DNA of 64,000 bases from Yponomeuta sedellus (Eukaryota > Arthropoda > Insecta > Lepidoptera > Yponomeutidae), in assembly GCA_934045075.1 (NCBI GenBank), contig OW203749.1, positions 1,302,001 to 1,366,000 of the forward strand, given 5' to 3'. The position numbers and the translations under genes were made by a program. The notes below the pieces were generated by a model that saw only the letters and a list, made by a program, of their open reading frames with translations, was not told the origin of the DNA and ran no database searches. The first letter of the stretch is position 1. Every line of letters begins with the position of its first letter. Shown here piece by piece: positions 13,501 through 20,141 of this stretch.

Positions 13501-16500
13501 TTCGCTCAGGAGTTAAAATTTAACTCGGAGTCCTTCGCTCCGCTCAGGGTTCAATATACCGTCCATGACGTAATACATGGTTTTATTCCCTTAATGCATA
13601 ATCTACTATTATTGCCATGTAATAGCTATTTCGTCTAAAAAGCTCGAGATTAACTTTAGGATAGGTGAGCGTTTTATGTCTTATTGTTCTTTTATTTTCA
13701 TTGTTATGCATCTCAAATAGCGCCAAGTTTCTTTTGACCAATTTGCAGACCTCAAGAATATAAATGCCGTAGAAAGACTGAAGTATTATCTCCATAGCAA
13801 CTGTGGCGTGAACAGTCTGTGATGCTGCCACACCACAACCTCCGGATTGAGAAGCGAACATTCTACAGCTCAAATATCACCACTCTAACAACCTATTTAG
13901 AGGATAAACATTTCACGGGTTCGAATCCCGGCATGGGTGAAATTTTTTGCCTCTAAATAGTTTTTTAAATTTGTTCCTTAGCACGGGTTAGTGCATTAAA
14001 AATAGTATAATCATGTGGGTACAGTGATATCGTTCCGATGTAAAACCTAACTGCAAAGTAGGTAGTCGGGGATGTAAGTGATGCAATTTGCTTAAGTCAG
14101 ATGTCGCTGCCTGTACGTAATACAGAGAATAGTGTAAAGAGGTTCGAAATTTCACTGATGCCGTGAGTTGCCCATTGGCTCAATTGGTATAGCGCTGGCA
14201 CGGATAGCCAGAGGTTGCGGGTTCGAATCCCGGCATGGGTGAAATTTTTAGCCATGAATATTTATTTCTTCCAGAGGCACTGAGAGGCACCGAGAAAGGC
14301 CTGACTGACGATGAGAAGGCGAAACTGAAGATTAAGGCTGAAGCCCTGAAGGATGCCGGCAACGAAGCGTTCAAACGGGGGGAATACGAGAAGAGCAGAG
14401 AAAAGTACACTGAAGGTGAGACTGCCTTATAAGGTAGGGCTTATACGCCCTTGAGTCTTTGTTGTTCTTAAATCGTTTCTTAATCTGTGGTCCGTGGACC
14501 TGAAGAGCCGAGAGCGTATGTATTTCAATCAGTCAATCAAAATGATTTTATTCAAAGTAGCACAGACACTTTGGCTTGGTGAACGTTACAAGTTAAAGAA
14601 ACTAACATCCTGAGTGCTTAGTGCGAGTTTGACAGATCCAATCGAATAACTTTACTACCGCGTTAATCGAGCATTGAGTTGTAAGTTAACCGTTCGGACT
14701 GGCAAAACGCTGTCACAGTACAACTCGCACTCGCGTTTATTCGTGTTTTGGCTGGTAAACGTGTTCACTTCTCAACGTAAACCATTACAACTCGCACTCG
14801 GCAATTTTAATTTCCATACTTGTCGCTAGGTGGCGCTTCCTCGATGCCATAGAAATATGAGTTTACGTTAACGCGATCGAGTAGTTAAAAAACTCGCACT
14901 AAGCACTCTGACAGTTGCCAGTCAGTATATCTTTTTTTTTATGCTGACATGCAATCGGTCGTCAGACCATAAGCAGTCCATATGAGTGAAGATCTTTGGC
15001 GTGATAGGCTTGCCCTTCCAGAGTTGGGTAGCCTTTATTTAATAAACTTCACAGGTTGTCCCATATGTGTCGTCGTTTCAGACGTCTTGTTTGGAGTGGT
15101 TCATTAAGGGCGATTGCAAGCTTATTTTGGTGATTCATTACAACTTCTTCGTAAGTTTTGGTTATATTTTTTACCTCCTCATGTACAGTGGGAACTTTAA
15201 GGTAATTGTGGACTTCTTCCATTCCATTGTGAACCATGGCGCATTTGCTATGGATTTAAGGACACCATTTTGGAATCGCTGGAGAATTTCGATGTTGGAT
15301 ATTGCAGCTGATCCCCGCAACCGTATTCCGTAGGTCCAAACTGGTTTTAATATTACCTTGCAGATGAGGGTTTTGTTATTTACAGACAGTCTGGAATGTC
15401 TACCCGGTAACCATTGTAGGTATCTGAATATGTGATTCCGTTCGTCGCGCTTTTTCTGTACGTGGGTCTTCCATGTTTGTTTGCGGTATATCTTAAAACC
15501 TATTTAGAGGCTAAAAAACCTAACTGCAAAGTAGGTAGTCGGGGCTGTAAGTGATGCAATCTACTTCAGTCAGATGTCGCTGCCTGTACGTAATACAGAG
15601 AATAGTGTAAAGAGGTTCGAAATTTCACTGATGCCGGTGAGTCGCCCATTAGCTCAGTTGGATAGAGCGCTGGCACGGATAGCCAGAGGTCGCGGGTTCG
15701 AATCCCGGCATGGGTGGAATTTTTTGCCTCTAAATAGGTTTTTAAAATTGCCCTTAGCACGGGTTAGTGCATTAAAAATAAAAATAGTATAATCATGCGG
15801 TATATCTGTCAGTATATCTATGAAAACATTATGTACGTCAGGAAAAATATCAGTAACTTTAAAACATTGGGTAGCCAACACAATGTAAATACTAGAAATA
15901 AACATAAACTTTCGTTCCCACTATTTAGGCTGGCAAAGGTTAATACATCCTTCATGGGGCACTGTATACGCTTCTATAATAAAATCCCTGAAGATATATT
16001 AAGCTTGCCTGAAATGCGGTTCAAAAAATGTGTAAAGTACACTTTGTGCCAAAAGGGCTACTATAACATAAAGGCTTATTTAGACGACAATGAGGTCTGG
16101 AATTAAAGCCAGTACAATGCATGAGTTCTATGTTTTAAAATAATTATGTAAACTCTGTTAATTAAGGACTTTAAAAAGACTAATTTTGGAGTTTTTTTGT
16201 CCATTTTTTTCTCCAAAATGATCTAGATTTTGAAATGGACTTCGTAGTTCGAATTCGAAAATGGATTTTGTAGTTCGAATTGTAACGTTCATTAAGCCGC
16301 AGCTTCTGCGCTACTTAGAATAAAACCTTTGCATTTCAATGGTTTTTATAATTTTTGAACTAAAACTTTCGTAAGCACAACACATTGTAGACTTTTAGTC
16401 CGGATTTACTTACGGGTGTTGTTATATCGGAAAAGTCCGACCAGGTTTCGCTCCGATTCGCAGAGCTTAATCATGGTGAGCAGAGACGGAGCTCGCGTCG

Positions 16501-19166
16501 TCGGTTGCTTGTCTCACACAATTGTCACACACACAGTGTGAGACGAGCAACAAACGACGCGAGCTCCGTCTCTGCTCACCATGATTAAGCTCTGCGAATC
16601 GGAGCGAAACCTGGTCGGACTTTTCCGATATAACAACACCCGTAAGTAGATCCGGACTAAAAGTCTACGGTTTTTTAATTATTAAAACGAAAAAAAAAAA
16701 AAACAAAAATTCTTTAATGTTTAACTCTTTAATGCTTTAAAATATTTAATGTATAAATTGTACATTAGTAATAGAGACTCCTGTCACTCACGGATGACCT
16801 CTTGCCTCATTCCAGGTCTCCAAATCTGCCCCCTCCAGTTCTCACAGCAGCGGTCCGTTCTGTACTGCAACAGGAGCGCCGCCAAGATGAAGCTGCAGAA
16901 GTATAAGTCAGCTATAAAGGACTGCACGAAGGCGATCGAGTTGGACGATAAATACGTTAAGGCTTACTGTAGGTAAGTAAGTTGTCTGCCCTAGTTAGTT
17001 TTCACCCTTAAATTATTTTAAAAACCTATTTACATGCTAAAAATTCCACCCATGCCGGGACTCGAACCCGCGACCTTTGGCTATCCGTGCCAGCGCACTT
17101 TCCAACTGAGCTAACGGGCGACTCACTTCGGCATCAGTGAAATTTCAAACCTCTACATTCTCTAAGGCGCGAAACATACAGAAAAGGCGTAAGGTGAAGG
17201 CGCGGCGCAGGCATCTTGCCGCCTCAAAACGCGTCAATACAAAATGTACGTAAGCGGCACGTTGTGAATTATACTCATGCGGCGTGGCACAGGCACGTCG
17301 TTTCGTCGCCTGTTCCGCGTCGCTAGCAGTCGCGACTAGAGTGGCGCGCAGGCAACACGTCTTTTGTTATACAGAGTGAATGTGGAAACATTCTAGTGAC
17401 ATTGTGAACACTGTTGGAAAACGATCAGGATATTCGCATAATCTTTCCATCATTTAAAAATATCTATGCTCTTGTGACATTTTCCAAACAGGGTGCACCC
17501 AATATCACCGGTGTCTCTGCACATTAATGAGTTGCAGCAAAGCGAGCGCATCTTCGTCATCTGAAGAGGAAGACATGCTATCACGATAAAGTCAGCCTGC
17601 GTAATGACTCTTTGTGTCGTCTCTTCGCCTCTTTGATATAATTTAATTCGCATCCGTGCCTTATCTGTTCCACGCCGGCTCTGCGCCTGCGCCGCGCCTT
17701 CACCTTACGCCTTTTCTGTATGTTTCGCGCCTAATACGTACAGGCAGTGACATCTGGCTGAAGTAATTTGCATCACTTGCAGCCCCGAGTACCTATATAC
17801 TATTTTGCAGTTAGGTTTTACATCGGAATGATATCGCTGTACCCACATGATTATATTATTTTTAATGCACTAACCTGTGCTATGGATAATTTTAAAAACC
17901 TATTTAGATTCTAAAAATTCCACCCATACCGGGATTCGAACCCGCGACCTCTGGCTCTGGGAATAACCGGTTTTTTTTAAATTCAACTCTAAGAGGGCGA
18001 AAAGGGTTGCCAAAATTTGTATGGGAGGTATAGAGAAAATTGTCAAATTTTCCTGAAAATTAAAACAATTACTCCTCAACACAATAGATTGTACACGTAT
18101 TTCGCCGTTCTGGATTTAACCCATAAGGGAGTGGACGGAGTTGCAAAATTTTGCTCCGTGAATCCTTTCCACGCGGACGGAGTCGCGGGAAAAAGCTAGT
18201 ATATGTATTAATATAAACCTTACTTACCATAATATAATACTTGTAGACATGCTTGTTACTGTGTGGTGTCCGCCAAGAGAATAGCACCAACCCAATTCTT
18301 CCCGGGGGTGTCGTAAACGGCGACTAAGGGACACAAACCGGGGGGTGGGCAGCAGCGCCCCCTGCAGGACAATTCCACCAAACTACGATCCCCAACCCGC
18401 ATGCCCAGCGTGGGGATTATGGGCATTACCCCCTATGATAGCACAACGTAGCGCTCTTTGGGGAGGGCTATGTCCAGCAGTGGACTAGTATAGCCTGACG
18501 ACGACGACGACGACTTGTAGACGCTAGGATTTCCCCACGGTGTATTTCCTCAACGTTAGCGTGTGGCACCGCTCCCATCTCCCTAGTTTCATCATAATAC
18601 CGATCGTCGACGCGGTGGTAGCGGAACGGTGTAGAACGCCGGCTTCTCAATCGGGAGGTCGTGGGTTCGAACCCCGGCATGTGCCAATGACTTTGTTTTC
18701 TAAGTTATGTACATTTGTGAAATTATAGTATCAATACTACTCGCTGACGGTGAAGGAAGACATCGTAAGGAAACCCTAGTGTCTGAGGTGTTAGCGTACC
18801 TCAGCGCTTGCTACGTACAATAGCCCAACTATGAGGCTAAGTGCGGAAATCTCAGGTCTAACTAACTAATACCGATCGTCTTGCAGGAGAGCCCAATCCT
18901 ACGAGGCCAGCGACAAACTGGAAGAGGCGTTGGCCGACTTCAAGAAGGTTCTAGAGCTGGATCCGTCCCACGCCGACGCCAGGAAGGCGCTGGTCCGCCT
19001 CCCGCCCCTAATAGAGGAAAAACAGGAGAAATTGAAGACGGAAATGTTCGGCAAACTCAAGGACTTAGGCAACATGATACTGAAGCCGTTCGGTCTGTCC
19101 ACCGAGAACTTTAAACTGGAACAAGACCCCGAGAGTAAGGGCTACAAGATTAATTTCCAGCAGTGA
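4353..19166 (+). CDS. TTC1: TTC1-type tetratricopeptide repeat protein, five coding exons
   Basis: Coding exons are 4353-4521, 6077-6214, 14275-14415, 16816-16972 and 18887-19166. They sum to 885 nt (294 residues plus TGA), close to the roughly 290 residues of animal TTC1. Intron phases are 1, 1, 1 and 2, and every boundary is GT-AG. The N-terminus (about 1-100) is acidic and low in order, with an Asp/Glu cluster near 70-100. Three TPR motifs follow: about 124-157 (GNEAFKRGEYEKS), 162-195 (NRSAAKMKLQKYKSAIKDC) and 196-230 (DKLEEALADFKKVLELDP). The C-terminus keeps the family signature GKLKDLGN and KPFGLSTENF. In mammals TTC1 is a soluble cytosolic adaptor that binds Hsp70/Hsp90 chaperones and has been linked to Galpha16 and Ras; that role is inferred here from family membership. 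Introns 2 to 4 are full of transposons, and SINEs abut two splice acceptors. Confidence 0.93.
5010..5230 (+). repeat. Interspersed repeat fragment in intron 1
   Basis: This shares ACTAGTCTTTCCTGTGG and the following GCCGACTAAGCTGTCAGG with the minus-strand copy at 32705-32890. A short internal tandem duplication of TACCAGYCTATTTGTGAAGG lies at about 5070-5120. The piece at 5695-5770 (CACCCATCTAGTGTGAGTG) belongs to the same element and was separated by the LINE tail at 5490-5690. Confidence 0.5.
5490..5690 (+). mobile_element. LINE 3' end, truncated
   Basis: It carries CAGCAACTCTCCATCGTGGG, then GTTGTCTGGAAGAAATTGCT, and ends GTACAATAAAGAATATTCTT with a short TCTTATCTTATC run. The same tail recurs at 35095-35455 and 38685-38812. 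Only a 3' UTR-like remnant is left, so the clade cannot be told. Confidence 0.55.
6077..6214 (+). CDS. TTC1: TTC1 coding exon 2
   Basis: The acceptor is CCACTTGCAG|ACATTCC and the donor GACGAAG|GTGAGA. The exon codes residues 57-102, including the acidic run DLDKDEDVEEENDDQGD. The split codons on both sides match phase 1. Confidence 0.88.
6690..7066 (-). mobile_element. Jockey-type LINE, 3' part of reverse transcriptase
   Basis: The minus-strand frame encodes the region after the RT active site: LNKIDKWLKQWRIK, then RRLTWANHIKAKKK and KPVWTYGIELWG, all typical of jockey-clade RTs. Joined in order with 9546-12155 it makes one element, because ADDTACLASDKDPDMN there continues into FDKALEKLQLQLNKID here. 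The break is the LINE inserted at 7067-9545. Confidence 0.8.
7067..9545 (-). mobile_element. 5'-truncated CR1/jockey-superfamily LINE inserted in the jockey element
   Basis: It reads on the minus strand from about 9545 to 7067. A long open RT frame is followed by a 560-bp 3' UTR that ends TTTACGTTGAAATAAAATTA and then GAATTT repeats instead of poly(A). The same 3' UTR occurs alone at 19335-19655, 36150-36290 and 54528-54948. The 5' end lacks the endonuclease, so it is a typical truncated insertion. It sits in TTC1 intron 2 in antisense orientation. Confidence 0.85.
7628..9547 (-). CDS. Non-LTR retrotransposon reverse transcriptase (open, 5'-truncated)
   Basis: About 639 codons are open without a stop. 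Visible RT motifs, in order: FRPIAILPVLSKVFEK, QFGFTKGRSTTEA, VFCDLSKAFDCVDHETLL, GVPQGSILGPFLFLVYINDL and the catalytic FADDTSLIF. The C-terminal region has LFLGITIDSKLQWGQHI and the tail VRFYNKIPERVL. The same C-terminal family is seen at 15795-16106. The unbroken frame points to a recent insertion. The start codon is absent because the 5' end is cut at the junction, so it is unlikely to be mobile. Confidence 0.88.
   Translation of the reverse strand: MYEEKQFNHDPTFKEYVKKYSKTFRQTCLTAKSISISKKIMASTNKIKTVWQVINKETGKTRPKDQGFALKIEGKLVNSKKDIAEIFQTFFKNMPLHITASLNSSSQLADTLLLESTNPCKVDFQFSHITTLTIVKTFKELNLKKTKDLWGLSVKLISTIINILAPYLALIFNKCVDQGTFPNLLKLSKIVPLFKTGDSEDPNNFRPIAILPVLSKVFEKVILHQLQTHFSINKLFHKKQFGFTKGRSTTEAGIALVKHIFEAWEESQDAIGVFCDLSKAFDCVDHETLLIKLHRYGLSNKSLSLLRSYLTDRTVKVDINRVKSSGSDVKVGVPQGSILGPFLFLVYINDLPYLVEKLSQIVLFADDTSLIFKVKRGISNVDDVNNALSTILNWFTINNLMLNAKKTKCIKFSLPNVKNVDTSLKISGERLELVESTLFLGITIDSKLQWGQHIGKLSGRLSSAAFAVRKIRQLTDVSTARLVYFSYFHSVMSYGLLLWGRAADIETIFVLQKRAIRAIYNLNSRESLRERFKEIGILTLACQYIFDNIMYVRKNITMFKLNRDVHNVNTRNRNKVACTKSRLAKVGTSFVGYCVRFYNKIPERVLCLSENKFKTFIKNSLCKKAYYRIDDYINDPNPW
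9546..12155 (-). mobile_element. Jockey-type LINE, ORF1 end, endonuclease and RT (decayed)
   Basis: On the minus strand: the tail of ORF1 (about 12135-12020, TTMINLIMTLISKL) overlaps the ORF2 start at 12063 (MASLRIATCNINSLLPNKQE), which opens an apurinic-type endonuclease; a catalytic HSTLSDHSPVIVTLS follows near 10905. The RT then runs through NKKAPGFDLI, YRPISLLPTLSKVFEK, QQAFDRVWH, SVPQGSVLGPVLY and YADDTACLAS. Frameshifts near 9970 and 10450 break ORF2. A MITE interrupts it (10978-11605) and a younger LINE splits off its 3' end (6690-7066). Confidence 0.85.
10978..11605. mobile_element. TTA-flanked MITE, GGGGCCGT family, 628 bp
   Basis: Terminal inverted repeats GGGGCCGTCCATTAATCACG are flanked on both sides by TTA (10975-10977 and 11606-11608). 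Subterminal C-runs occur near both ends. Removing it restores the jockey endonuclease sequence. Two relatives (20697-21005 and 34237-34618) share the TIR start and the TTA duplication. No transposase is encoded. Confidence 0.8.
12380..12600 (+). mobile_element. tRNA-derived SINE-C
   Basis: A box-A-like GGTGGTAGCGGAACGG is followed by the B-box-like GCGTTCGAACCCTGGC, then the body ACATTTGTGAAGTAATAGTA, CATCGTGAGGAAACC and CCCAACTATGAGGCTAAGTG. The close relative at 18609-18867 has a clear target duplication. The tRNA body is not a functional gene. Confidence 0.7.
12785..13150 (-). mobile_element. LINE 3' end with RT C-terminal remnant
   Basis: The minus strand encodes KIFNSLPKEICSLPENRFDK and then a short tail to a stop near 13015, which is the usual C-terminus of CR1-like LINE proteins. 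A 3' UTR follows, ending near 12790 in a GAACTTGAACTT-type repeat. It is truncated on the 5' side. Confidence 0.6.
13150..13870. other. Unassigned intron 2 sequence
   Basis: No gene is recognised. Around 13440-13560 short palindromic words (CTTCGCTCAGGA and TCCTTCGCTCCGCTCAGG) suggest part of an older repeat. Confidence 0.3.
13876..14253 (+). mobile_element. SINE-A, tail-to-head dimer, cut at 3' end
   Basis: A short inverted piece (CCTATTTAGAGG) joins a partial tRNA-tail unit, which continues through AGTATAATCATGTGGG into a second head, a second tRNA-like body (box A near 14170, B box GGTTCGAATCC at 14220) and the start of the tail. The tail stops at TTTTTAGCC, 21 nt before the exon 3 acceptor of TTC1. 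Confidence 0.75.
14275..14415 (+). CDS. TTC1: TTC1 coding exon 3
   Basis: The acceptor is TTTCTTCCAG|AGGCACTG and the donor CTGAAG|GTGAGA. It codes residues 103-149: LTDDEKAKLKIKAEALKDAG, then NEAFKRGEYEKSREKYTE, the first TPR helix pair. SINE-A ends 21 nt upstream of the acceptor AG's exon side. Confidence 0.92.
14612..14908. mobile_element. MITE with GAGTGCTTAGTGCGAGTTT TIRs
   Basis: Nineteen-base perfect inverted repeats close the 297-bp unit at 14612-14630 and 14890-14908. Internal copies of ACAACTCGCACTCG also occur. There is no coding frame and the target duplication is unclear. Confidence 0.65.
15049..15490 (-). mobile_element. Jockey-type LINE, RT C-terminal fragment
   Basis: The minus strand shows KPVWTYGIRL near 15340, ISNIEILQRFQN, and then, after a frameshift, the C-terminus VPTVHEEVKNITKTYEEVV and QTRRLKRRHIWDNL. 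It is another copy of the jockey family seen at 6690-7066, decayed and antisense to TTC1. Confidence 0.75.
15494..15795 (+). mobile_element. SINE-A with short inverted 5' segment
   Basis: The target duplication is TGCGGTATATCT (15482-15493 and 15796-15807). The unit opens with AAAACCTATTTAGAGGC in inverted orientation, switches to the forward head at ACCTAACTGCAAAGTAGG, then has the tRNA-like body (box A TAGCTCAGTTGG, B box GGTTCGAATCC) and the tail ending ATAGTATAATCA. It landed in a CR1-like LINE fragment. Confidence 0.9.
15796..16350 (+). mobile_element. CR1/jockey-superfamily LINE, C-terminal end and 3' UTR
   Basis: The plus frame to the stop at 16104 encodes YIYENIMYVRKNISNFKTL, NVNTRNKHKLSFP and GHCIRFYNKIPEDILSLP. 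It matches the C-terminus of the RT at 7628-9547 but is a different copy. The 3' UTR contains TTTTTCTCCAAAATGATCTA and ends CTTAGAATAAAACCTTTGCA. The same 3' UTR recurs at 49550-49680 and, reversed, at 14555-14610 and 50575-50700. Confidence 0.75.
16387..16668. repeat. Long near-perfect inverted repeat, 133-bp arms
   Basis: Arms 16387-16519 and 16536-16668 differ at about four positions and are separated by 16 bases. The outer end is GTAGACTTTTAGTCCGGAT and the inner end GTCTCACAC. It lies in TTC1 intron 3, so the pre-mRNA could form a roughly 130-bp duplex. It is probably a foldback MITE; no terminal duplication was identified. Confidence 0.9.
16816..16972 (+). CDS. TTC1: TTC1 coding exon 4
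   Basis: The acceptor is CTCATTCCAG|GTCTCC and the donor TGTAG|GTAAGT. It codes residues 150-201 plus two bases of 202. It contains LYCNRSAAKMKLQKYKSAI and KAIELDDKYVKAYCR, the second TPR and the start of the third. Confidence 0.93.
17015..17945 (-). mobile_element. SINE-A tail-to-head dimer, split by a Harbinger element
   Basis: On the minus strand a partial tRNA-tail unit (about 17945-17850) joins, through ATAATCATGTGGG, a full head-tRNA-tail unit that continues to 17022. The head is interrupted at 17166-17731 by a PIF/Harbinger relic. The SINE part totals about 365 bp once that is removed. Confidence 0.75.
17166..17731 (-). mobile_element. PIF/Harbinger deletion derivative, 566 bp
   Basis: Perfect 47-bp inverted repeats begin GGCGCGAAACATACAG, and TAA flanks both sides (17163-17165 and 17732-17734). 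The minus strand keeps a broken coding relic: SSSSDDEDALALLQLINVQR, a stop, then YWVHPVWKMSQEH, another stop, and YPDRFPTVFTMSLE, matching the N-terminus of Harbinger transposases. Insertion in a SINE-A head gives a clear relative age. Confidence 0.8.
18095..18197 (+). mobile_element. Helitron-like 3' end
   Basis: It ends CACGCGGACGGAGTCGCGGG AAAAAGCTAG, a short GC hairpin followed by CTAG, the pattern of lepidopteran Helitron 3' termini. No RepHel sequence is present. Confidence 0.5.
18255..18513 (+). repeat. Repeat E (RTE-tailed non-autonomous element)
   Basis: Shared landmarks are GAATAGCACCAACCCAA, GGGGGGTGGGCAGCAGCGCC, GCCCAGCGTGGGGATTATGG and the end TCCAGCAGTGGACTAGTATA GCCTGACGACGACG. 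Other copies are at 23567, 26024, 28600, 40418 and, reversed, 56518. The 3' end matches RTE 3' ends at 21610 and 27130, so it probably uses RTE machinery. Confidence 0.65.
18609..18867 (+). mobile_element. SINE-C inserted at the TTC1 exon 5 acceptor
   Basis: The tRNA-derived head (GGTGGTAGCGGAACGG, B-box-like GGGTTCGAACCCCGGC) and tail (AACTATGAGGCTAAGTGCGG) end in CTAACTAACT. The target duplication AATACCGATCGTC flanks it at 18596-18608 and 18868-18880. The right copy is followed at once by TTGCAG, the exon 5 acceptor, so the SINE lies only 19 nt from the exon. Confidence 0.9.
18887..19166 (+). CDS. TTC1: TTC1 coding exon 5 and stop
   Basis: The acceptor is CGTCTTGCAG|GAGAGCC, and the frame ends at TGA (19164-19166). 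It codes from the split Arg202 to Gln294: RRAQSYEASDKLEEALADF, the third TPR, then RLPPLIEEKQEKLK and the conserved GKLKDLGNMILKPFGLSTEN. The exact C-terminal match sets the reading frame. Confidence 0.95.
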
Positions 19167-19216
19167 TGTGGCCTTTGTAAATTGTGTGTAAAATTTTAAA
19201 AACCTATTTAGAGGCC

Positions 19217-19222
19217 AATAAA
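19217..19222 (+). terminator. TTC1: Candidate poly(A) signal of TTC1
   Basis: AATAAA lies 50 nt past the stop, inside a SINE-A-like fragment (AAAAACCTATTTAGAGGC then CAATAAATGGG). The usual SINE-A sequence here is CTAAAAATT, so a change in the fragment created the hexamer. No other AATAAA lies between it and the stop. Confidence 0.45.
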
Positions 19223-19231
19223 TGGGTGTGT

Positions 19232-19335
19232 AAAATGTGTAAAAATGTATCTCTTAACGAGCCGCGGCGCTCGTACAGTCCGTTAGCTTTTAGAATATAC
19301 CTCGGCTACTATCGGCGGATTGAATCGGATATAAC
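19232..19335 (+). repeat. MITE-T left end with flank, first of a direct pair
   Basis: AACGAGCCGCGGCGCTCGTA then GTTAGCTTTTAGAATATACC and TACTATCGGCGG are repeated nearly unchanged at 20097-20200. This copy is cut off by a LINE 3' UTR at 19335. Confidence 0.6.
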
Positions 19336-19655
19336 ATATTCAATTCAATTTATTTCAACGTAAAGAATTTACATTCTGTTTGCTGAATGTCAAAGTACAA
19401 TGTAACATGAAAGTGAAAGCCGCCGCCTTCGGGCCGTAATGTAGTGGAGAAAAAGGCAGCGGGAAAAAAAACTCCACTCTGACCATCTTTTCTCAAGTCT
19501 TAAATCTAATACATTAGATACCACCTATACGCATAAGATTCCATGATTGCCATTAATAACTTTAAATGTTAAGGCATTATTAAATATATATACTTTTTTA
19601 CATAGGCCGTGAAAACATGACAAGTGCTGCGGCCAGACACACGAACAGTAACATT
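19335..19655 (-). mobile_element. LINE 3' UTR fragment (same family as 7067-9545)
   Basis: It begins with the terminal GAATTG repeat, then TTTATTTCAACGTAAAGAAT and CCGCCGCCTTCGGGCCGTA, and ends near GCGGCCAGACACACGAACAG. It is a severely 5'-truncated copy with no coding sequence. Confidence 0.75.
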
Positions 19656-19659
19656 TACA

Positions 19660-19908
19660 ATATGTCTTTTGTATTCATGGACATAATTACACAGATCTCG
19701 TTAGCCCCATACTAAGTGCAACTAAATGACTTGTGTAATAGGTGCTAACTCGACGAATTTAATACAGTAAATACATAGATAACATCCAAGACCCGAGACA
19801 AACTAGAAAAGTTCGTTTCCTAGTTTGACCCGGCCGGGGATCGAACCCGAGACCTTCAGTTTTAGAGTCAGCGTGCCAAACCGCTGCGCCACCGAGGCCG
19901 TCATACAG
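19660..19908 (-). mobile_element. tRNA-derived SINE-D
   Basis: On the minus strand: CGGCCTCGGTGGCGCAGCGG (box A), GGTTCGATCCCCGGCCGGGT (B box), then AACGAACTTTTCTAGTTTGT, CGGGTCTTGGATGTTATCTA and the tail GGGCTAACGAGATCTGTGTA. Copies also lie at 25258-25494 (-) and 51097-51332 (+). Confidence 0.75.
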
Positions 19909-19909
19909 G

Positions 19910-20093
19910 CACATACATTGCTTCTGGCCCCGCACTAGGATACCCTGTGTCGTGGGAAGCAGAAACAACGGCATCACAAACATGTAAAAATCCAAGACCT
20001 GGGGTTTTTTTTTCCAGCCGGGTATCGAACCCGGGACCTCTTGCATGGTAGGCAGATGCGCTACCGCTGCGCCACAGAGGCCGTCTCTGTAAA
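19910..20093 (-). mobile_element. tRNA-derived SINE-E
   Basis: The minus strand reads GGCCTCTGTGGCGCAGCGGT AGCGC (box A) and GGTCCCGGGTTCGATACCCG (B box), then GGTCTTGGATTTTTACATG, CACAGGGTATCCTAGTGCGG and CAGAAGCAATGTATGTGCC. It matches the pair at 44005-44445. The head-to-tail arrangement with SINE-D is chance or serial insertion. Confidence 0.75.
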
Positions 20094-20141
20094 ATGTGGC
20101 TGTAAAGGTGTATCTCTTAACGAGTCGCGGCGCTCGTACAG

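Noticed and set aside
15566..15760. Recurrent short frames such as AGIRTRDLWLS
   Set aside because: They are antisense or sense translations of SINE-A bodies repeated across the window.
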